Source: Xenopus tropicalis
Lineage: Eukaryota; Chordata; Amphibia; Anura; Pipidae
Assembly (NCBI RefSeq): GCF_000004195.4
Contig: NC_030677.2
Coordinates: forward strand, 103,328,329-103,392,328
Length of the DNA: 64,000 nucleotides
Direction of reading: 5' to 3'
Part shown: positions 10,701 through 20,441 of the stretch, in pieces
Position numbering within the stretch: position 1 is the stretch's first letter
Layout: every line of letters starts with the position of its first letter
Position numbers and translations under genes: made by a program
Notes under the pieces: generated by a model
The model's input: only the letters and a program-made list of their open reading frames with translations
Databases searched by the model: none
Told to the model about the DNA's origin: nothing

Positions 10701-13700
10701 ATGTAGGTGTGGGTGTATATATAATGAATCATTTGGTATTATGAGGTGTGTCCAAATCTATTTAGTAACATTATTCAAAATCTCTGTGCTAATGGCATGC
10801 ACTTTTAGCCGCAGTCTTACGCAACATATGTCATCATTTCAGAACCTCAGAATTTCCAGTGAAAGCCAAGGCATGTCTGTGGAACATTAGCTGCTGTTGT
10901 AGGCTTTAATCTGATTTTGTCTCTTTGAAAAATATTCAGGAAATGTTTCTGATATTATCTACAGCTTTTCTTGAATAGAATAAACTGAAGTCATTTTTAA
11001 ATTTTAAATAAGTGATGGGCCAAATAATTGGCCAGGCATGGATAAGCAGCAAATTTCTGCATTTTGCCATTGGCGGATTTATTTGCGAAACGAATACCGA
11101 TTTGTGACAAAATTTTCATTTTTATGTGTGCCAACGTTTTCGTAAACCTGCACTAGAATTTCGTATGCATTTTGTTTCGCTGGGTCAAAAAAAGGCATTT
11201 TGCTTCTTGTGGGAAAAAACACAAGAAGTAAAGCCCATTGACTTGATTTGGTGTGAGAACCATACACCCATTGACTGCAATGCATTTGGCAAAAATTTGG
11301 TGAAATGTTGTCATTTCATGTATTTTTCAGCATCCTCAATACTGTCAGAAAGCTTTCCTCTACTTTTTTCTGGGGGAAAATACCACCTCCCAATGTTAAA
11401 ATTCATACGCCATTTTGCCTAATTCAAGTTCTGTTGAAGAAAAGGAAACAAACACAACTTTATTTAGGCACTCCATTATGATCGAGTAAAGTCTCTGGTA
11501 TTATGGTAATTTCTAGTTCTAATAGAACTCAATAAAAAAGTAGAATGTGTCCAGTTTGTGTTTAGTGGTCGTGTATATATCGTATAATGTTTTTCTGTTT
11601 GAGAATCCTAACTTCTACTTTTCTTATATTTTTCCCTGCAGACAGAAGATACATTGTTCAACCGAGCCAAGCTGATGAATGTGGGTTACTCAGTAGCAAT
11701 AAAAGACTATAATTATACCTGTTTTATCTTCACTGATGTGGACATTATCCCCATGGATGGGAGAAATCTCTTCAGGTGCTCTGACAATCCCAGGCATATG
11801 GCAAATTCTGTGGACAAGTTCAACTTTAAGTATGTGCTACATCAATTAACTACATCAATATATGGGAAGCCCTGTGGCTCATGGTGGTATGGAATGAAAA
11901 TGTGTATTTAGCCTCTACATAATAAACTGCATTTTATTTAAAGGCAGAGCTTCCCAAACTGTAAGCTATTTAAAAGGAGACCAGACTGAACAGTAGTTTA
12001 ATTTGGGTCTGTTTGCTACCAGAGGCGGGCCAAGCCATCTGGGCACCCTCCCCACCACCATGTGTGTGCCCTAGCCTCTTATGTCAACCCCTAGTTATGG
12101 CCCTATTTGCTACCCTGGATACTGATGAAAATATACTGTATATTTATATGATACAGGTATAGGTTCAGTTTTCCAGAAACCTGTTAACCAGAAAGCTCCC
12201 AAATTATGGAAAATGATTTCCTTTTTCTTTGTAATAACAAAACAGTACCTTGTACTTAACCCCAACTAAGACATCATTAATCCTTACTGGAGGGTTACTG
12301 TATTTATTTCGTTTTTTACTTCGGAAAGATCACTTATCCAGGAAACCCCAGGTCCTGAGCATTCTGGATAACAGGTCCCATACCTGTATTAATACTGTAC
12401 GTTTGGTATGGTATGTGGAAAAATGTTGGCATAAAGACCATCATTATCATATTTTATATACTGCCAACAAGTTATGCAAGGCTTTATATTCATTTAAAAT
12501 ATTAATTGAACAAACAAGGGTTACCGAACAATAATGCCGTCATAGGGCCCTACTCACAAGAGCTTACAATCTAAAAGCAGGTAATATTCAGGGTTCACAC
12601 TCAAAGGCTAAGTTGCAATTTACTTAAAGGAATAGTTCAGTATGAAAATGGGCAAAATAGATAGACTGTGCCAAATAAAAAATGTTTTCAATATAGTTAG
12701 TTAGACAAAAATGTCATCTATAAGGGCTGCAGTGGGCAGATGTCTAATATAATGGCCAGAACTCTACTTCCTGCTTTCAGCCTAAGCTGTTAGCAGTCAG
12801 TAGCCACTCAGTGACTTAAGGGGGGCCATATGGGCCATAATTGTTCAGTCAGTTTACATTTGAATCTGACCTGCGTGCTGGCAAACTAACTGAACAGTTA
12901 TGTCCCATGTGCCCCCCCAACTAAGAGGTTAGAGACCTGAAAGCAGGAAGCAGAGTTCTGGTTAGTATGTTAGACATCTGCTCACTGCAGCCTTAATAGA
13001 TTACATTTTTGCCTAACTAACTATATTAGAAATATTTTTCATTTTGCGCAGTCTATTCATTTACCCGTTTCATTTTTACACTGAACTGTTATTTTAAATG
13101 CTGAACTTGTAAGAAACTGAGTACCAGCACCTTAGTAAATTTAATGTGCATCTTGTCTTTTAGATTACCCTATAATGACATCTTTGGAGGAATTGTGGCA
13201 TTTACAAAGGAACAATTTATCAAAGTAAATGGATTCTCAAATGTGTTCTGGGGTTGGGGAGGAGAAGATGATGAACTGTTTCAAAGGTATGCATATATAC
13301 ATAGGAGGGTGACTTTTTTGTTTGGGGAGGCTAAAGATGGCCCATACACAGATTGAACTACTGCTAATGTGAGACTTAGTGGATTCGCTGCTGGCGTAAA
13401 AAATTAACCTCCCAACTACCTCTTGCCGTTCCCACTGACTCCCAGGGATACTGTACAAAAGTGCGAGTGGGGGTGCTTTTTTTTACCCTAAAATGTTTAG
13501 GATGTAAAAGTATTCATACGTGCACTTCTGTTAGGGGATCTGCAAACATTTGAATTCACGTTTATTTGTAATGGTTTTTCAGTTATTTAGCTTTTTGTTC
13601 AGCAGCAGCTCTCCATTTGGTATTTCAGCAGCTATCTGGTTGCTAGGGTCTTATTTACCCTAGCAACCAGGTAGTGGTTTAAACAAGAGATGGGAATATG

Positions 13701-16700
13701 AATAGTTAAGGGGCCTACTTGGAAAAATAAGTAATACAAAATTATAATAATAATACAATTGTAGCCTCACAGAGCAATATTTTTTGGCCCCCATTTTGAG
13801 AGAGGCAGAAGAGAAAGGCAAATTATTCAAAAAAATTAATTAGGAAGACCAATTGCAAAGTTGCTAGGATTAGGCCATTTTATAACATACTAAAGGTTAA
13901 CTTAAAACTGAACCGCACCTTTAGATGTGTTTATGTTAGTTTTATAGCAAGAAAGGCAGTGGGTACTGACTCCCCAGGCACATTATATGCAGTGAGACGC
14001 AGTCCATACTTACAAAACCAGCACATTATATAAAGTGAAACACAGTGGGTACGGACGGCAGATATTCAGGCCCTGGCACTATAACACTGGCACAGATACA
14101 CAACATTGGCTCCACTGTAACTTACAATGACAAAAATAAAAAAAAAATAGTAAGTGCAAAAAACAACAACAAATATATAAACACACAATGAGCTTTTTCA
14201 GAGGGAAAGAGTTATCTTGCCCTCCATCTGTTAGGGTAGGTGATAGATTATAAATTATTATAGATGTCAGGTCACGCAAAAAAACAATTTAATGTCAGCT
14301 AGTGATTCTTTAGAACTGTATAGAACCTGTGGGATGAAAACTGCAGCAAAAGTTGAGAGTTGGTTCTTAGGTAAAGTTACAGCTGCAGATTCTTCTTTTC
14401 AGTCTTCATTTCTGTACTGCTTCCAGTTTGCAAAATCTCTGATCCCTGTGTGCATCTGTGCTCTGATTGGTCAATTTTACTGTCTGTCAAGAAAGCTGTG
14501 CTCTGATTGGAGAATCCACAAGAAGAAAGATCCAATCGGAGCACAGCAAAACGGGCTTGCAGAAACAGATTTCCAGGACAGTGCAGAAACAGAGTAAGGT
14601 TTATTTTTTTGTTTTGTTTTTTTTTTAATGTGCCAAGCAGGTTTGGGGAGGCTTAGCCTCCCCTAGCCTTATGGAAAATCCGCCTATGCATATATAAAAT
14701 GAAAAGTGAACATTTTTTGAAGACAAGACTATGCTTTGCTTAGTAAATACCCTCAAGTTTCAAGTTTATTGTCATATACAAATAACAATGAAGCATCATT
14801 ACTGTAATGAAATTTTTTTTTGACCCGTGTTCCTCCCAACTTTACATAGACAAAAAAAAAATACAAATATTAAATATAATAAAAGTGTGCAATAAAGGTT
14901 CAAGTATTTACAATAAAAAAATGCAATGAAATAGAGAAAGAGGCATATTAGATTATAGGGTGACATAAGGGCTCTGGTTGTAGAGATTCCAGCACTCTGC
15001 TCAGGCAAAAAAAGATATAAAAAGTGCATCAATTTTCACAGACTTCCTATAGGTCTGACAATGTAACCAGAAAAAAAATCATTAAAAGAGGAGAACCCTC
15101 TAAATCAGTGCTGTCCAACTTCTATGGTGCCGAGGGCCGGAATTTCTCTAGCATACATGGTGGAGGGCCGCTAATGGAAGCCAGTTTTCCACTCCCCTTT
15201 TTGAAGCCACACCCACTTCAAACCACACCTATTTTATCACAATGGTGGTAACACAGCAAAATCCCAAATGCTTGGTCCTTACTGTGGGGATATCAACCAT
15301 CATTCCATATGCCTCCTCCTCCCCTGTGGATAGCAGAGCAACCCCCAGTACATAATTACACACCTTAGGGACCATTTAATGGCTATTTCCAACTGCTAAC
15401 AAACTCCCACAACAAACCCCTGCCAGGTTCACCTCCCACAAGCAGCATAGGGCAAGCAGAGTATGGCACACACAGGCAGCACTCTGCCTGTCCTATGCTG
15501 TCTGTGTGTGCCATACTCTGCCTGTCCTACCCTGCCTATGTGTGCCATACTCTGCCTTCTCTATGCTGCCTCTGTGTACCATACTCTGCCTGCCCTACCC
15601 TGACTGTGTGTGCCATACTCTGCCTGCCCTACCCTTCCTGTGTGTGCCATACCCTCCCTGACCTATGCTGCCTGTGTGTGCCATACTCTACCTGCCCTAT
15701 GCTGGCTGTATGTGCCATACTCTGCCTACAGTACCTATGTCTGAGGTGTGAAGAAGTGAACAATGGGAGTGATTACAGCCTGAGCCTAAGGTGTGAACAC
15801 TGCAGGGGGTGAACCATGCAGGTATTAAAAGGTGTGAAAAACACAGGGGATTACATATTTAAACAATACAGTGGGATTACAGCCTGAATCTGAGGTGAGA
15901 ACCATGCAGGGGGCCAGTTAATCTCATTACTGATACCATTTAATGCTTACTCAAAGGTAAGCCATCAAAGCAGCCAGACAGGTGGGGGGCCACACAGAGG
16001 GGGGTCATGCGGCCCGCGGGCCGCCAGTTGGACAGCACTGCTCTAAATGCAGAATTACTGCTGCAAAATTCTTTATTACTGGTTACCAAACACCAAAGTA
16101 TATTTATCATGCTGTGTAAAAAGTGGAGTGAAGTATTACCGGTGATGTTGCCCAGGGCAACCAATTAGCAATTAGATTTCAACAGTTAGAAAACAAGAGC
16201 AAAGCATCTTATTGGCTTCTCTGAGTAACATAATTGGTAATGTTTTACACAGCATGATAAATATACCCCTTCAAGTGTTTTGTATGACACTTGAGAAAGT
16301 GCATGTAATGCCTGAAACATGCTGTGTGTTTGATAGTCAGCAATAAAGCATTGTGCAGCTGTAATTCTGTATTTAGAGAACTCTCCTCTTTTATTAATTC
16401 TTTTGTAGACATATGTGCTCATTTACGTTCAAAATGCAGTGAGCAAAGTGCAAGCGGAATTACCATGTTTTTTTCAACAATGCACCATTTTCCCAAGAAT
16501 TCTTGCATCTTCGTGGACGCAAATGGTTGGTGCAATTGCCCTGCTTCTACCATATTAGTGCCTGATTTGGCAAAATAGACACAACTGTGCACGTGTTTCG
16601 TTGCTAAGCAGGCACAATTGCACCAAATTAATAATAATCTTATCCATTCTGCATGCAAGTGACATATTCTCCCTATTCTTTTAGTGCAACTAAGATGCGG

Positions 16701-19700
16701 TGATTGACACAGGGTGCAAAGGGAACCCTGAAGCTACCGCTTGGTCAGGAGGTGGCTTGCCATTATGCTAATTCATTCCCTCCTATATGTGTTTGGGCCC
16801 CAAAAGGCTGCTGGTGAACAATAGCATCTGCAGGGTCCATTATCCTCACAGGTCTTTAATTTACACTTGCTAGTGTTGCTGCCTGGTACATGATTGCATT
16901 CAACAATGTAAAAAATGACTAGCAACTGTGGTTATATTGACTATTGTGTATGTAATGCCTCTTGCAAAAGTCAGAGCCAATAATATACAAATAATAGATG
17001 ATTTCTAAAGTGACACATAGGTTAATTTTTTCTAGGCATAATTCCAAAGACGTTACACCCAAAATAAATTGTGAACACACGTGTGTGTACGTGTATTTTG
17101 TCTTTTCCTGCCAGAGGGTAACACCCCTTGCATATGGAAAAAGTGTAATTTAAATACACTAACCCATCCATTCCAGTCACTAATCATCTCCTATTGAAGC
17201 TTCATCTTAAACCTTATAACCCTATAAGTTAAAATCACAGAAAAAATCCTACTTAATTGTTACTTGTACAGTTCAGAAATCTGGAAGAAGTGCTCTAAAA
17301 CTTAGAAAAATAGATTAGGACAGCTGGTTGGGCTTGTTTTGAGTGTATAATCTGAATTGAAAATCTGGTTTAAAGATATGTAAACCTTGGAAATTTACAT
17401 TCATATTTTCATTCCAAAGCTTTTAGCTGTTTCTAAACAACTCATATAATAAATCAGAAACCTTAGATGACATTTCTCATGACTTTCCGGACATTAGAAC
17501 ACTTCTCTGTTTTCCTGGACTGTACAATGCAAACACTTGCCAGCAGGTGGTGCTTACAAAAATGTATTATATTAGTGGTTTATAATAGCTTAATACCATT
17601 GAAGTTACCATTTTACTTTCATTTTATTACGGCTTTTATATTCTTTAAAGGAGCCTAACATATCTTAGTTATTTCCAATTAGTAGGGCTAAATGTTCTGT
17701 TGCTGTCCAAAGATGAGGGGAGATGGAGCAACACTGTATGGTTGCGTAGAGTATTTTTATAAGCTATGTACACCATTTTAATGTATAACACCAGTGGTTT
17801 GTATGTGATCCTAAAAGTGTTTTGAACAGATGAGGCCAGAGCTGAATGCTAGTGGTGAGCGAATCTTTCCCGCGAAACACTGCTACCGCACAACTTCTTT
17901 GGTGTGACCATGACTTTTTCCGCACTCTGCAAAGTTTTTACTTGGCGAATTTTTGCGGCTGTTTTGCGAAAAAATCAGCAACGGCAAAATGCAGAATTTA
18001 GCAGCGAATTCATGCGTGGTGAAAAGTTTTGCTCATCACTACTGAATGCTGAAATCCAAAATAAATGGCTCTGTTCAGGAAAAGAGCTCAATATAACTTT
18101 AAACAAACATTCATATTGGACCTTACACATTATCTTTAGAGGCCCTATTGCACCAGCCCCAGGTATTTTACATTAGTAAATTTAAAATGTATGCATATTG
18201 GGAATCAAACTAAGAAGTTTCCTGGCATTCATATTTTTTCCTTTTCCCCAAGATCATGTAGGAGATATGATACTCTGAAGTGTAAAGTGTAGATATACTC
18301 TAACCCACAAAATCTGATCAAAGTCTCCCATGAAGCTTAGCTCTAACAAGGAAGGACAATGTAATGTGTTTGTTAAAAACCCCTTAACCCCAGTGTCATC
18401 AGTTTCATTACATTTTTTTGCAGTTTTGCAAACATTTACGTGCAGCCAAAATTACATAGTTTGCTTATTATTATTAAAAATATATTTTTTTTTTACGCTG
18501 ACTGACATAAAACACAAATCAAGTGCACAATGCTGCTGGCAAACTGTAACAGGATGAATGTAAGTCAGCCCAGGACTGATTGCAGATCTATGGGGAATAA
18601 AAAGAGAAAACCAATTTGCATTTACCCTTTAAAATACATAAAGAGAACACTTGATCAGCATTCCTTTACTTGTACCTGGGAATGCATGGTTAAGTATTTT
18701 CTCCATCTTTTTTTTCTGGCAGATGTGACCAAACAATGTTATATTGTTGGCTAAGAAAGTAGTTAATAACATTTTTTTTTTTTAAAAAAATCTTGGTTCA
18801 GTTATCTGTTGGAAAACATATTGAAATATTATTGCTTTTCAAAAATGTGGATAGGTTGGAGCCCATGGACTGACTGGGAGGCCATAAAATAAACCTGATG
18901 GGTGTCTGTGACCCATGGGCATGACAGCCCTATACTAACACCCTTCCAAATAATTATGCAATAAATGATTGTTAACCATTAACACTATGTCCTGGTGTCT
19001 GGTTTTTACATTTATGCTCTTTGTGTAACATGGTGATTCCAAAATTTTTGTTGCTGTAGCTGCTACAGTGTAGCACAATATCAACAATCAAGGGTGTTTA
19101 GTCACTGAACTGTTTTCTCTCTTCCTGCCAGAGTGGTGGCTATGGGAATGAAGGTTGAACGACCGGACCAAACAATTGCCAGATCCAAAATGATTTCTCA
19201 TAAAAGAGATCCTGGTAATGAAAGTACAGGAAAGAGGTACCGTTAACTCATTTTATATTGATTTCCTTGACGGTTGAGAAAATAGGTTAGAGAATTTTTA
19301 ATGATATGTAAGTAATTAGCAACAATCAGTTAGTATCAGTTTCGTAATATTTTGCTTTTTTTTAAAAAAAAATTGGAAATAAACATTGAGAGTTATGTTT
19401 CTGGCAATGCAAAAAAATTCCAAAGTATGGTGGAGATAGCAGTCACTCCTGAACAGACTGGCATCACTAGGTGACTATCAATCAGTAAACAGGGTTAAGA
19501 AAAAAGCCTGCTCTTTAGGAAGAACATGATTATGATCATGTTTATTTGGCAGGAATTTACAATATTTGCATGCATGGCTCTGTTAATCTTACTGCTCAGG
19601 GCTGGAACTAAGGGTAGGGGTAGGCAAAAGAGGCACCTGCCTCGGGCACAATTGGGGGGTGCCAGGCAGGAACCTCTCCTGCCTACCCCTAGCCCGTGCT

Positions 19701-20162
19701 CCTTCTCATTGCCCCCACTGCTTGTCATTATGTGGTGGGGACAATGGCCCCCCCATGCGCTTGACCGAACTGCGCGGCGGGGGTGGTGCAGGGGCAAGGT
19801 GGCCAACCAGGTTGCCTAGGGCGCCCGGTTGGCCCGCCCCTGATACTGCTGCTGCACTGAAATGTTTTTGTAAACCAAGCTGCATCTCACTGCAGCATGG
19901 CTCACTGTATTTTGCACACCTTTTTAAAACCTAGTCCATTTCTGGAACCTTTTGTCATTTTTTAATTCTGTTCTTTTTTTTGCCCAGCTTTCATCTCATA
20001 AAAAAAGCCCATGAACGTCTACATAAGGATGGACTGAATTCCCTGATTTACACCATCATCAGTATAACCAGTCATAAACTTTATACCAAAATCACAGTTG
20101 ATATTGGGAACGGAGAAGATGCTTCCTCTACAGAAGGGATCCTCAACCTTTTTAACCTGTGA
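1672..20162 (+). CDS. Beta-1,4-galactosyltransferase-family glycosyltransferase (GT7), 3' six exons; likely GalNAc-type donor preference
   Basis: Spliced exons 1672-1788, 4890-5122, 11642-11829, 13164-13286, 19132-19236 and 19988-20162 join in frame to 312 residues ending in TGA; all borders are GT-AG. Seen: stem tail; cysteines 31/72 and 143/162 at the spacing of the two B4GALT1 disulfides; IIPFRNRESHL; FNRAKLMNVG; DVD (148-150, metal); LPYNDIFGG (180-188); WGWGGEDDE (208-216); Met240/His243 (metal ligands); DGLNSL; TVDIG. Family knowledge: Golgi type II membrane enzyme, Mn-dependent, adds a hexose beta-1,4 to terminal GlcNAc. Ile185 replaces the Tyr (bovine B4GALT1 Tyr289) that enforces UDP-Gal, so UDP-GalNAc use is inferred. 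The N-terminal cytoplasmic and transmembrane exon is not in the window. The last eight residues and stop come from a hAT MITE. Closest group is B4GALT1/2-like or the invertebrate BRE-4-like branch; I cannot assign orthology, so no symbol is given. Confidence 0.93.
2003..2994 (+). mobile_element. CR1-like LINE 3' end, split by a hAT MITE
   Basis: Bases 2003-2301 and 2815-2994 align in order with the 3' part of the LINE at 6168-7677, from GGGGATGGAAGATTTAA to the GGGTTGAACTTGATGGAC tail and a terminal gtaactatgtaa. Stops and indels break the coding frame. The gap is exactly a hAT MITE with 8-bp duplications. Confidence 0.85.
2310..2806 (+). mobile_element. hAT MITE nested in the CR1 piece
   Basis: 497 bp with terminal inverted repeats TAGGGATGTAGCGAAC / TAGAGATGTAGCGAAC and identical 8-bp duplications GTCTGGAT (2302-2309, 2807-2814). 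The interior has GCGAA/TTCGC clusters and an A-rich run of AAAAAACGCC-like units at 2541-2600. The open frames there are low-complexity by-products. Confidence 0.88.
2995..3734. other. Intron, no gene or clear repeat recognised
   Basis: AT-rich sequence with no exon-like frames or terminal inverted repeats that I could identify. Confidence 0.4.
3735..3905. repeat. Short palindromic MITE
   Basis: GGTGATGTTGCCCATAG near 3768 is answered by CTATGGGCAACATCACC near 3848, with similar flanks, making an imperfect inverted repeat. The element at 16099 shares GGTGATGTTGCCC and the TTAGAAAACAA core. Confidence 0.6.
3906..4889. other. Intron, nothing recognised
   Basis: No exon, RNA gene or named repeat family was recognised up to the acceptor of the exon at 4890. 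Confidence 0.4.
4890..5122 (+). CDS. B4GALT-family exon: start of catalytic domain
   Basis: 233 nt, phase 1 in and phase 0 out, acceptor ctttaacag and donor gtaaca. It encodes GPLDIKFAYNMS through DYGVYVVEQ, including the UDP-binding start IAIIIPFRNRESHLRTWL. NMS is a possible N-glycosylation site. The reading frame is open for all 77 codons. Confidence 0.93.
5423..6089 (+). repeat. Cluster of CAGGTATGGGA-type MITEs
   Basis: One near-complete copy at 5572-5894 (ACAGGTATGGGATCCCTTAT to GGATAACAGGTCCCATA) is flanked by a left-half piece at 5423-5560 and a right-half piece at 5895-6089. The pieces share the GTACTTGATCC core. Confidence 0.8.
6115..7530 (+). CDS. CR1-like LINE ORF2 remnant: reverse transcriptase
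   Basis: 471 codons open to TAG. The first 17 or so residues come from the palindrome arm; LINE coding starts near residue 18 (IANVVPLFKKGS). Motifs: ENYRPVSL (35-42), YLDFAKAFD (106-114) with a catalytic Asp, SGVPQGSVLGP (163-173), FADD (194-197) with the catalytic Asp pair, then the conserved LINE C terminus. The endonuclease domain and ORF1 are missing (5' truncation), so it cannot act alone. The open frame over about 450 codons implies a young insertion or selection in recent source copies. It lies in an intron of the B4GALT-family gene, same strand. Confidence 0.9.
   Translation: MHKKGFYSDIDISALTGLIANVVPLFKKGSRSQPENYRPVSLTSVVGKLLEGVIRDRVLEYIAVHNTISLCQHGFMRNRSCQTNLVAFYEEVSRNLDAGMAVDVIYLDFAKAFDTVPHRRLMIKLRNIGLEHNICNWIENWLKDRVQRVVVNGTFSNWTSVVSGVPQGSVLGPLLFNLFINDLEVGIDSIVSIFADDTKLCKTISSMQDAAALQSDLTKLDNWAANWKMRFNVDKCKVMHFGRNNINANYLLNGSVLGVSLMEKDLGVFVDNKLSNSRQCHSVATKANKVLSCIKKGIDSRDENIILPLYRSLVRPHLEYAVQFWAPVLKKDINELERVQRRATKLVKGMEDLNYEVRLSRLGLFSLEKRRLRGDMITLYKYIRGDYKQLGDVLFSHKNNQRTRGHPFRLEERSFHLKQRRWFFTVRAVRLWNALPSDVVMADSVNAFKRGLDEFLINQNIQGYCDTNIYS
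6168..7677 (+). mobile_element. CR1-like LINE, 5'-truncated, coding frame intact
   Basis: Starts inside the reverse transcriptase domain and ends with the 3' tail GGGTTGAACTTGATGGACAC followed by tandem atgtaact units, typical of CR1-type LINEs. It interrupts the left palindrome arm after CAGGGCT; the right arm shows the uninterrupted site (about four bases, CTTT, are missing at the junction). I saw no clear target duplication. Confidence 0.9.
8835..9072 (+). mobile_element. hAT MITE (TAGTGATGAG family)
   Basis: 238 bp with ends TAGTGATGAGTGAA and its complement (TTCGCTCATCACTA). Flanks CTCAATAG (8827-8834) and CTAAATAG (9073-9080) are an 8-bp duplication with one mismatch. A sister copy is at 17850. 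Confidence 0.8.
9690..10065. repeat. Abundant Xenopus interspersed repeat
   Basis: Shares the TTTCAGCAGCTATCTGGTTG-like core, the AACC(A)GGCAGTGGTTT complement and the 'GACAATTTGCAA...' start with copies at 13560, 28265 and 51340. The inverted pair AGCAGCTATCT..GGTTGCTAGG / CCTAGCAACCAGG forms an internal hairpin. Confidence 0.65.
10154..10500. repeat. AGATTGTAAGCTC repeat with nested short MITE
   Basis: Outer repeat runs from AGATTGTAAGCTCTTG to the GCTGACGCTATACAAATA region, related to copies at 12417, 54447 and around the Tc1 at 61728. Inside, 10268-10432 begins CAGGGGCGTAAC and ends GTTACGCCA, a hAT-like inverted terminal pair. Confidence 0.55.
10501..11641. repeat. Intron; degenerate TAGTGATGGGC-type MITE near 11012-11300
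   Basis: Bases 11012-11300 carry the AAGTGATGGGCCAAATAATT start and TTTGCGAAACG / CATTTTGTTTCG complementary parts of a decayed MITE. The rest of the stretch up to the exon at 11642 shows no feature. Confidence 0.4.
11642..11829 (+). CDS. B4GALT-family exon: FNRAKLMNVG and DVD metal motif
   Basis: 188 nt, the usual size of this exon in B4GALT1-type genes. Acceptor tccctgcag, donor gtatgt, phase 0 in and phase 2 out. It encodes TEDTLFNRAKLMNVG, the cysteine pair TCFIF/FRCSD and the FTDVDIIP metal-binding motif. The exon ends at 11829 because only that donor joins in frame to LPYND of the next exon; reading on past 11829 runs into intron. Confidence 0.94.
12154..12570. repeat. CAGGTATGGGA-type MITE and fragment of GCTTACAATCTA repeat
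   Basis: 12154-12385 runs from ACAGGTATAGG to GGATAACAGGTCCCATACCT, an internally shortened copy. 12417-12570 ends AAGAGCTTACAATCTAAAAG, the end of the repeat seen at 54447 and 63472. Confidence 0.65.
12624..13097. mobile_element. T2-type MITE
   Basis: Starts TTAAAGGAATAGTTCAGTAT and ends ATTTTTACACTGAACTGTTA with TTTTAA, an imperfect terminal inverted repeat with TTAA flanks. Internal symmetric parts (GCAGTGGGCAGATGTC / GACATCTGCTCACTGCAG) show it is palindromic. It ends only 66 bp before the exon at 13164. Confidence 0.7.
13164..13286 (+). CDS. B4GALT-family exon: acceptor/donor pocket and WGGEDD
   Basis: 123 nt, the usual family size; acceptor gtcttttag, donor gtatgc, phase 2 in and out. 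It encodes LPYNDIFGG then FSNVFWGWGGEDDELFQ. The position after Asp in LPYND is Ile where vertebrate LacNAc synthases have Tyr (LPYxxYFGG). This exon therefore carries the key specificity change. The catalytic Glu-Asp-Asp is intact. Confidence 0.95.
13560..13925. repeat. Abundant Xenopus interspersed repeat, second copy
   Basis: Same family as 9690-10065: TTCAGCAGCTATCTGGTTGC, CCTAGCAACCAGGTAGTGG, then TAACATACTAAAGGTTAAC. Confidence 0.65.
13926..15097. other. Intron, no gene recognised
   Basis: AT-rich with A-runs. TCTGATTGG(T/A) short repeats at 14462-14530 and a TTTATTGTCATATAC stretch at 14767 hint at old repeats, but I could not classify them. Confidence 0.35.
15106..16040 (+). mobile_element. 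hAT non-autonomous element with internal minisatellite
   Basis: 935 bp. Ends CAGTGCTGTCCAACT and its complement; identical 8-bp duplications CTCTAAAT at 15098-15105 and 16041-16048. Bases 15440-15730 are tandem units built on TGTGTGCCATACTCTGCC. A second, larger member of the same family in reverse orientation is at 30621-34074. Confidence 0.92.
16099..16266. repeat. Palindromic MITE
   Basis: TATATTTATCATGCTGTGTA.. at the left is answered by TACACAGCATGATAAATATA at the right, a terminal inverted repeat of about 22 bp. The interior shares GGTGATGTTGCCC with 3735-3905. Confidence 0.75.
16350..17841. other. Intron, nothing recognised
   Basis: No exon or RNA gene. Open stretches near 16324-16658 have no recognisable protein features. 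Confidence 0.35.
17850..18041 (+). mobile_element. hAT MITE (TAGTGATGAG family), short copy
   Basis: 192 bp, ends TAGTGGTGAGCGAA and the complement (TTTTGCTCATCACTA). Exact 8-bp duplications CTGAATGC at 17842-17849 and 18042-18049. Confidence 0.85.
18050..19131. other. Intron, nothing recognised
   Basis: AT-rich with T and A runs near 18480 and 18770. No exon is seen before the acceptor at 19131. Confidence 0.35.
19132..19236 (+). CDS. B4GALT-family exon: Met/His metal ligands
   Basis: 105 nt, the usual family size; acceptor tcctgccag, donor gtaccg, phase 2 in and out. It encodes VVAMGMKVERP and SKMISHKRD; Met and His three residues apart match the metal ligands of bovine B4GALT1 (Met344/His347). 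The donor gtaccg is weaker than the others. Confidence 0.93.
19597..19842. mobile_element. GC-rich hAT MITE
   Basis: 246 bp from CAGGGCTGGAACTAAGGG to GGTTGGCCCGCCCCTG; the ends pair imperfectly. Flanks TTACTGCT (19589-19596) and ATACTGCT (19843-19850) form an 8-bp duplication with one mismatch. It lies in the last intron of the B4GALT-family gene. Confidence 0.75.
19988..20162 (+). CDS. B4GALT-family last coding exon; end encoded by a hAT MITE
   Basis: Acceptor tttttttgcccag. It encodes FHLIKKAHERLHKDGLNSL and the family ending KITVDIG, then GNGEDASSTE from the host gene. From base 20134 the reading frame is inside a hAT MITE, which adds GILNLFNL and the stop TGA at 20160-20162. If the MITE and one copy of its 8-bp target duplication are ignored, the host frame would stop almost at once at TAG (20455-20457). 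Confidence 0.92.
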
Positions 20163-20441
20163 GCCACACTCAAATGTAAAAAAAAGATGGAGAGCAACAC
20201 AAGCATGAAAAATGTTCCTGGGGTGCCAAATAAGGGATGTTATTGCCTATTTGGTAGCTCCTATGTGGACTGGCAGCCTAAATAAGGCTATGTTGGGAGG
20301 TACAACTGTTTTTTATGCAACCAAAACTTGCCTCCAATCCAGGAATTCAAAAATAAGCACCTGCTTTGAGGCCACTGGGAGCAACATCCAAGGGTTTGGG
20401 GAGCAATATGTTGCTCACGAACCACTGATTGGAGATCACTG
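20134..20441 (+). mobile_element. hAT MITE inserted in B4GALT-family coding end
   Basis: 308 bp flanked by identical 8-bp duplications CTCTACAG at 20126-20133 and 20442-20449. The ends form imperfect inverted repeats of the hAT (CAG..GATC) type. Internal text (bodies such as GAGCAACACAAGCATGAAAA) matches a repeat I recognise as common in Xenopus genomes. It places a stop codon in the host gene and becomes part of its 3' UTR. Confidence 0.88.

Noticed and set aside
15495..15812. Cysteine/leucine-rich open frames over the TGTGTGCCATACTC arrays (also at 24279-24614, 30980-31275 and 33274-33961)
   Set aside because: They are translations of a minisatellite, open in several frames and both strands, with no splice or domain support.
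1672..20162. Calling the gene the B4GALT1 ortholog
   Set aside because: The stem exon split, Ile at the gatekeeper and tail differ from B4GALT1; orthology needs a tree and synteny beyond the window.
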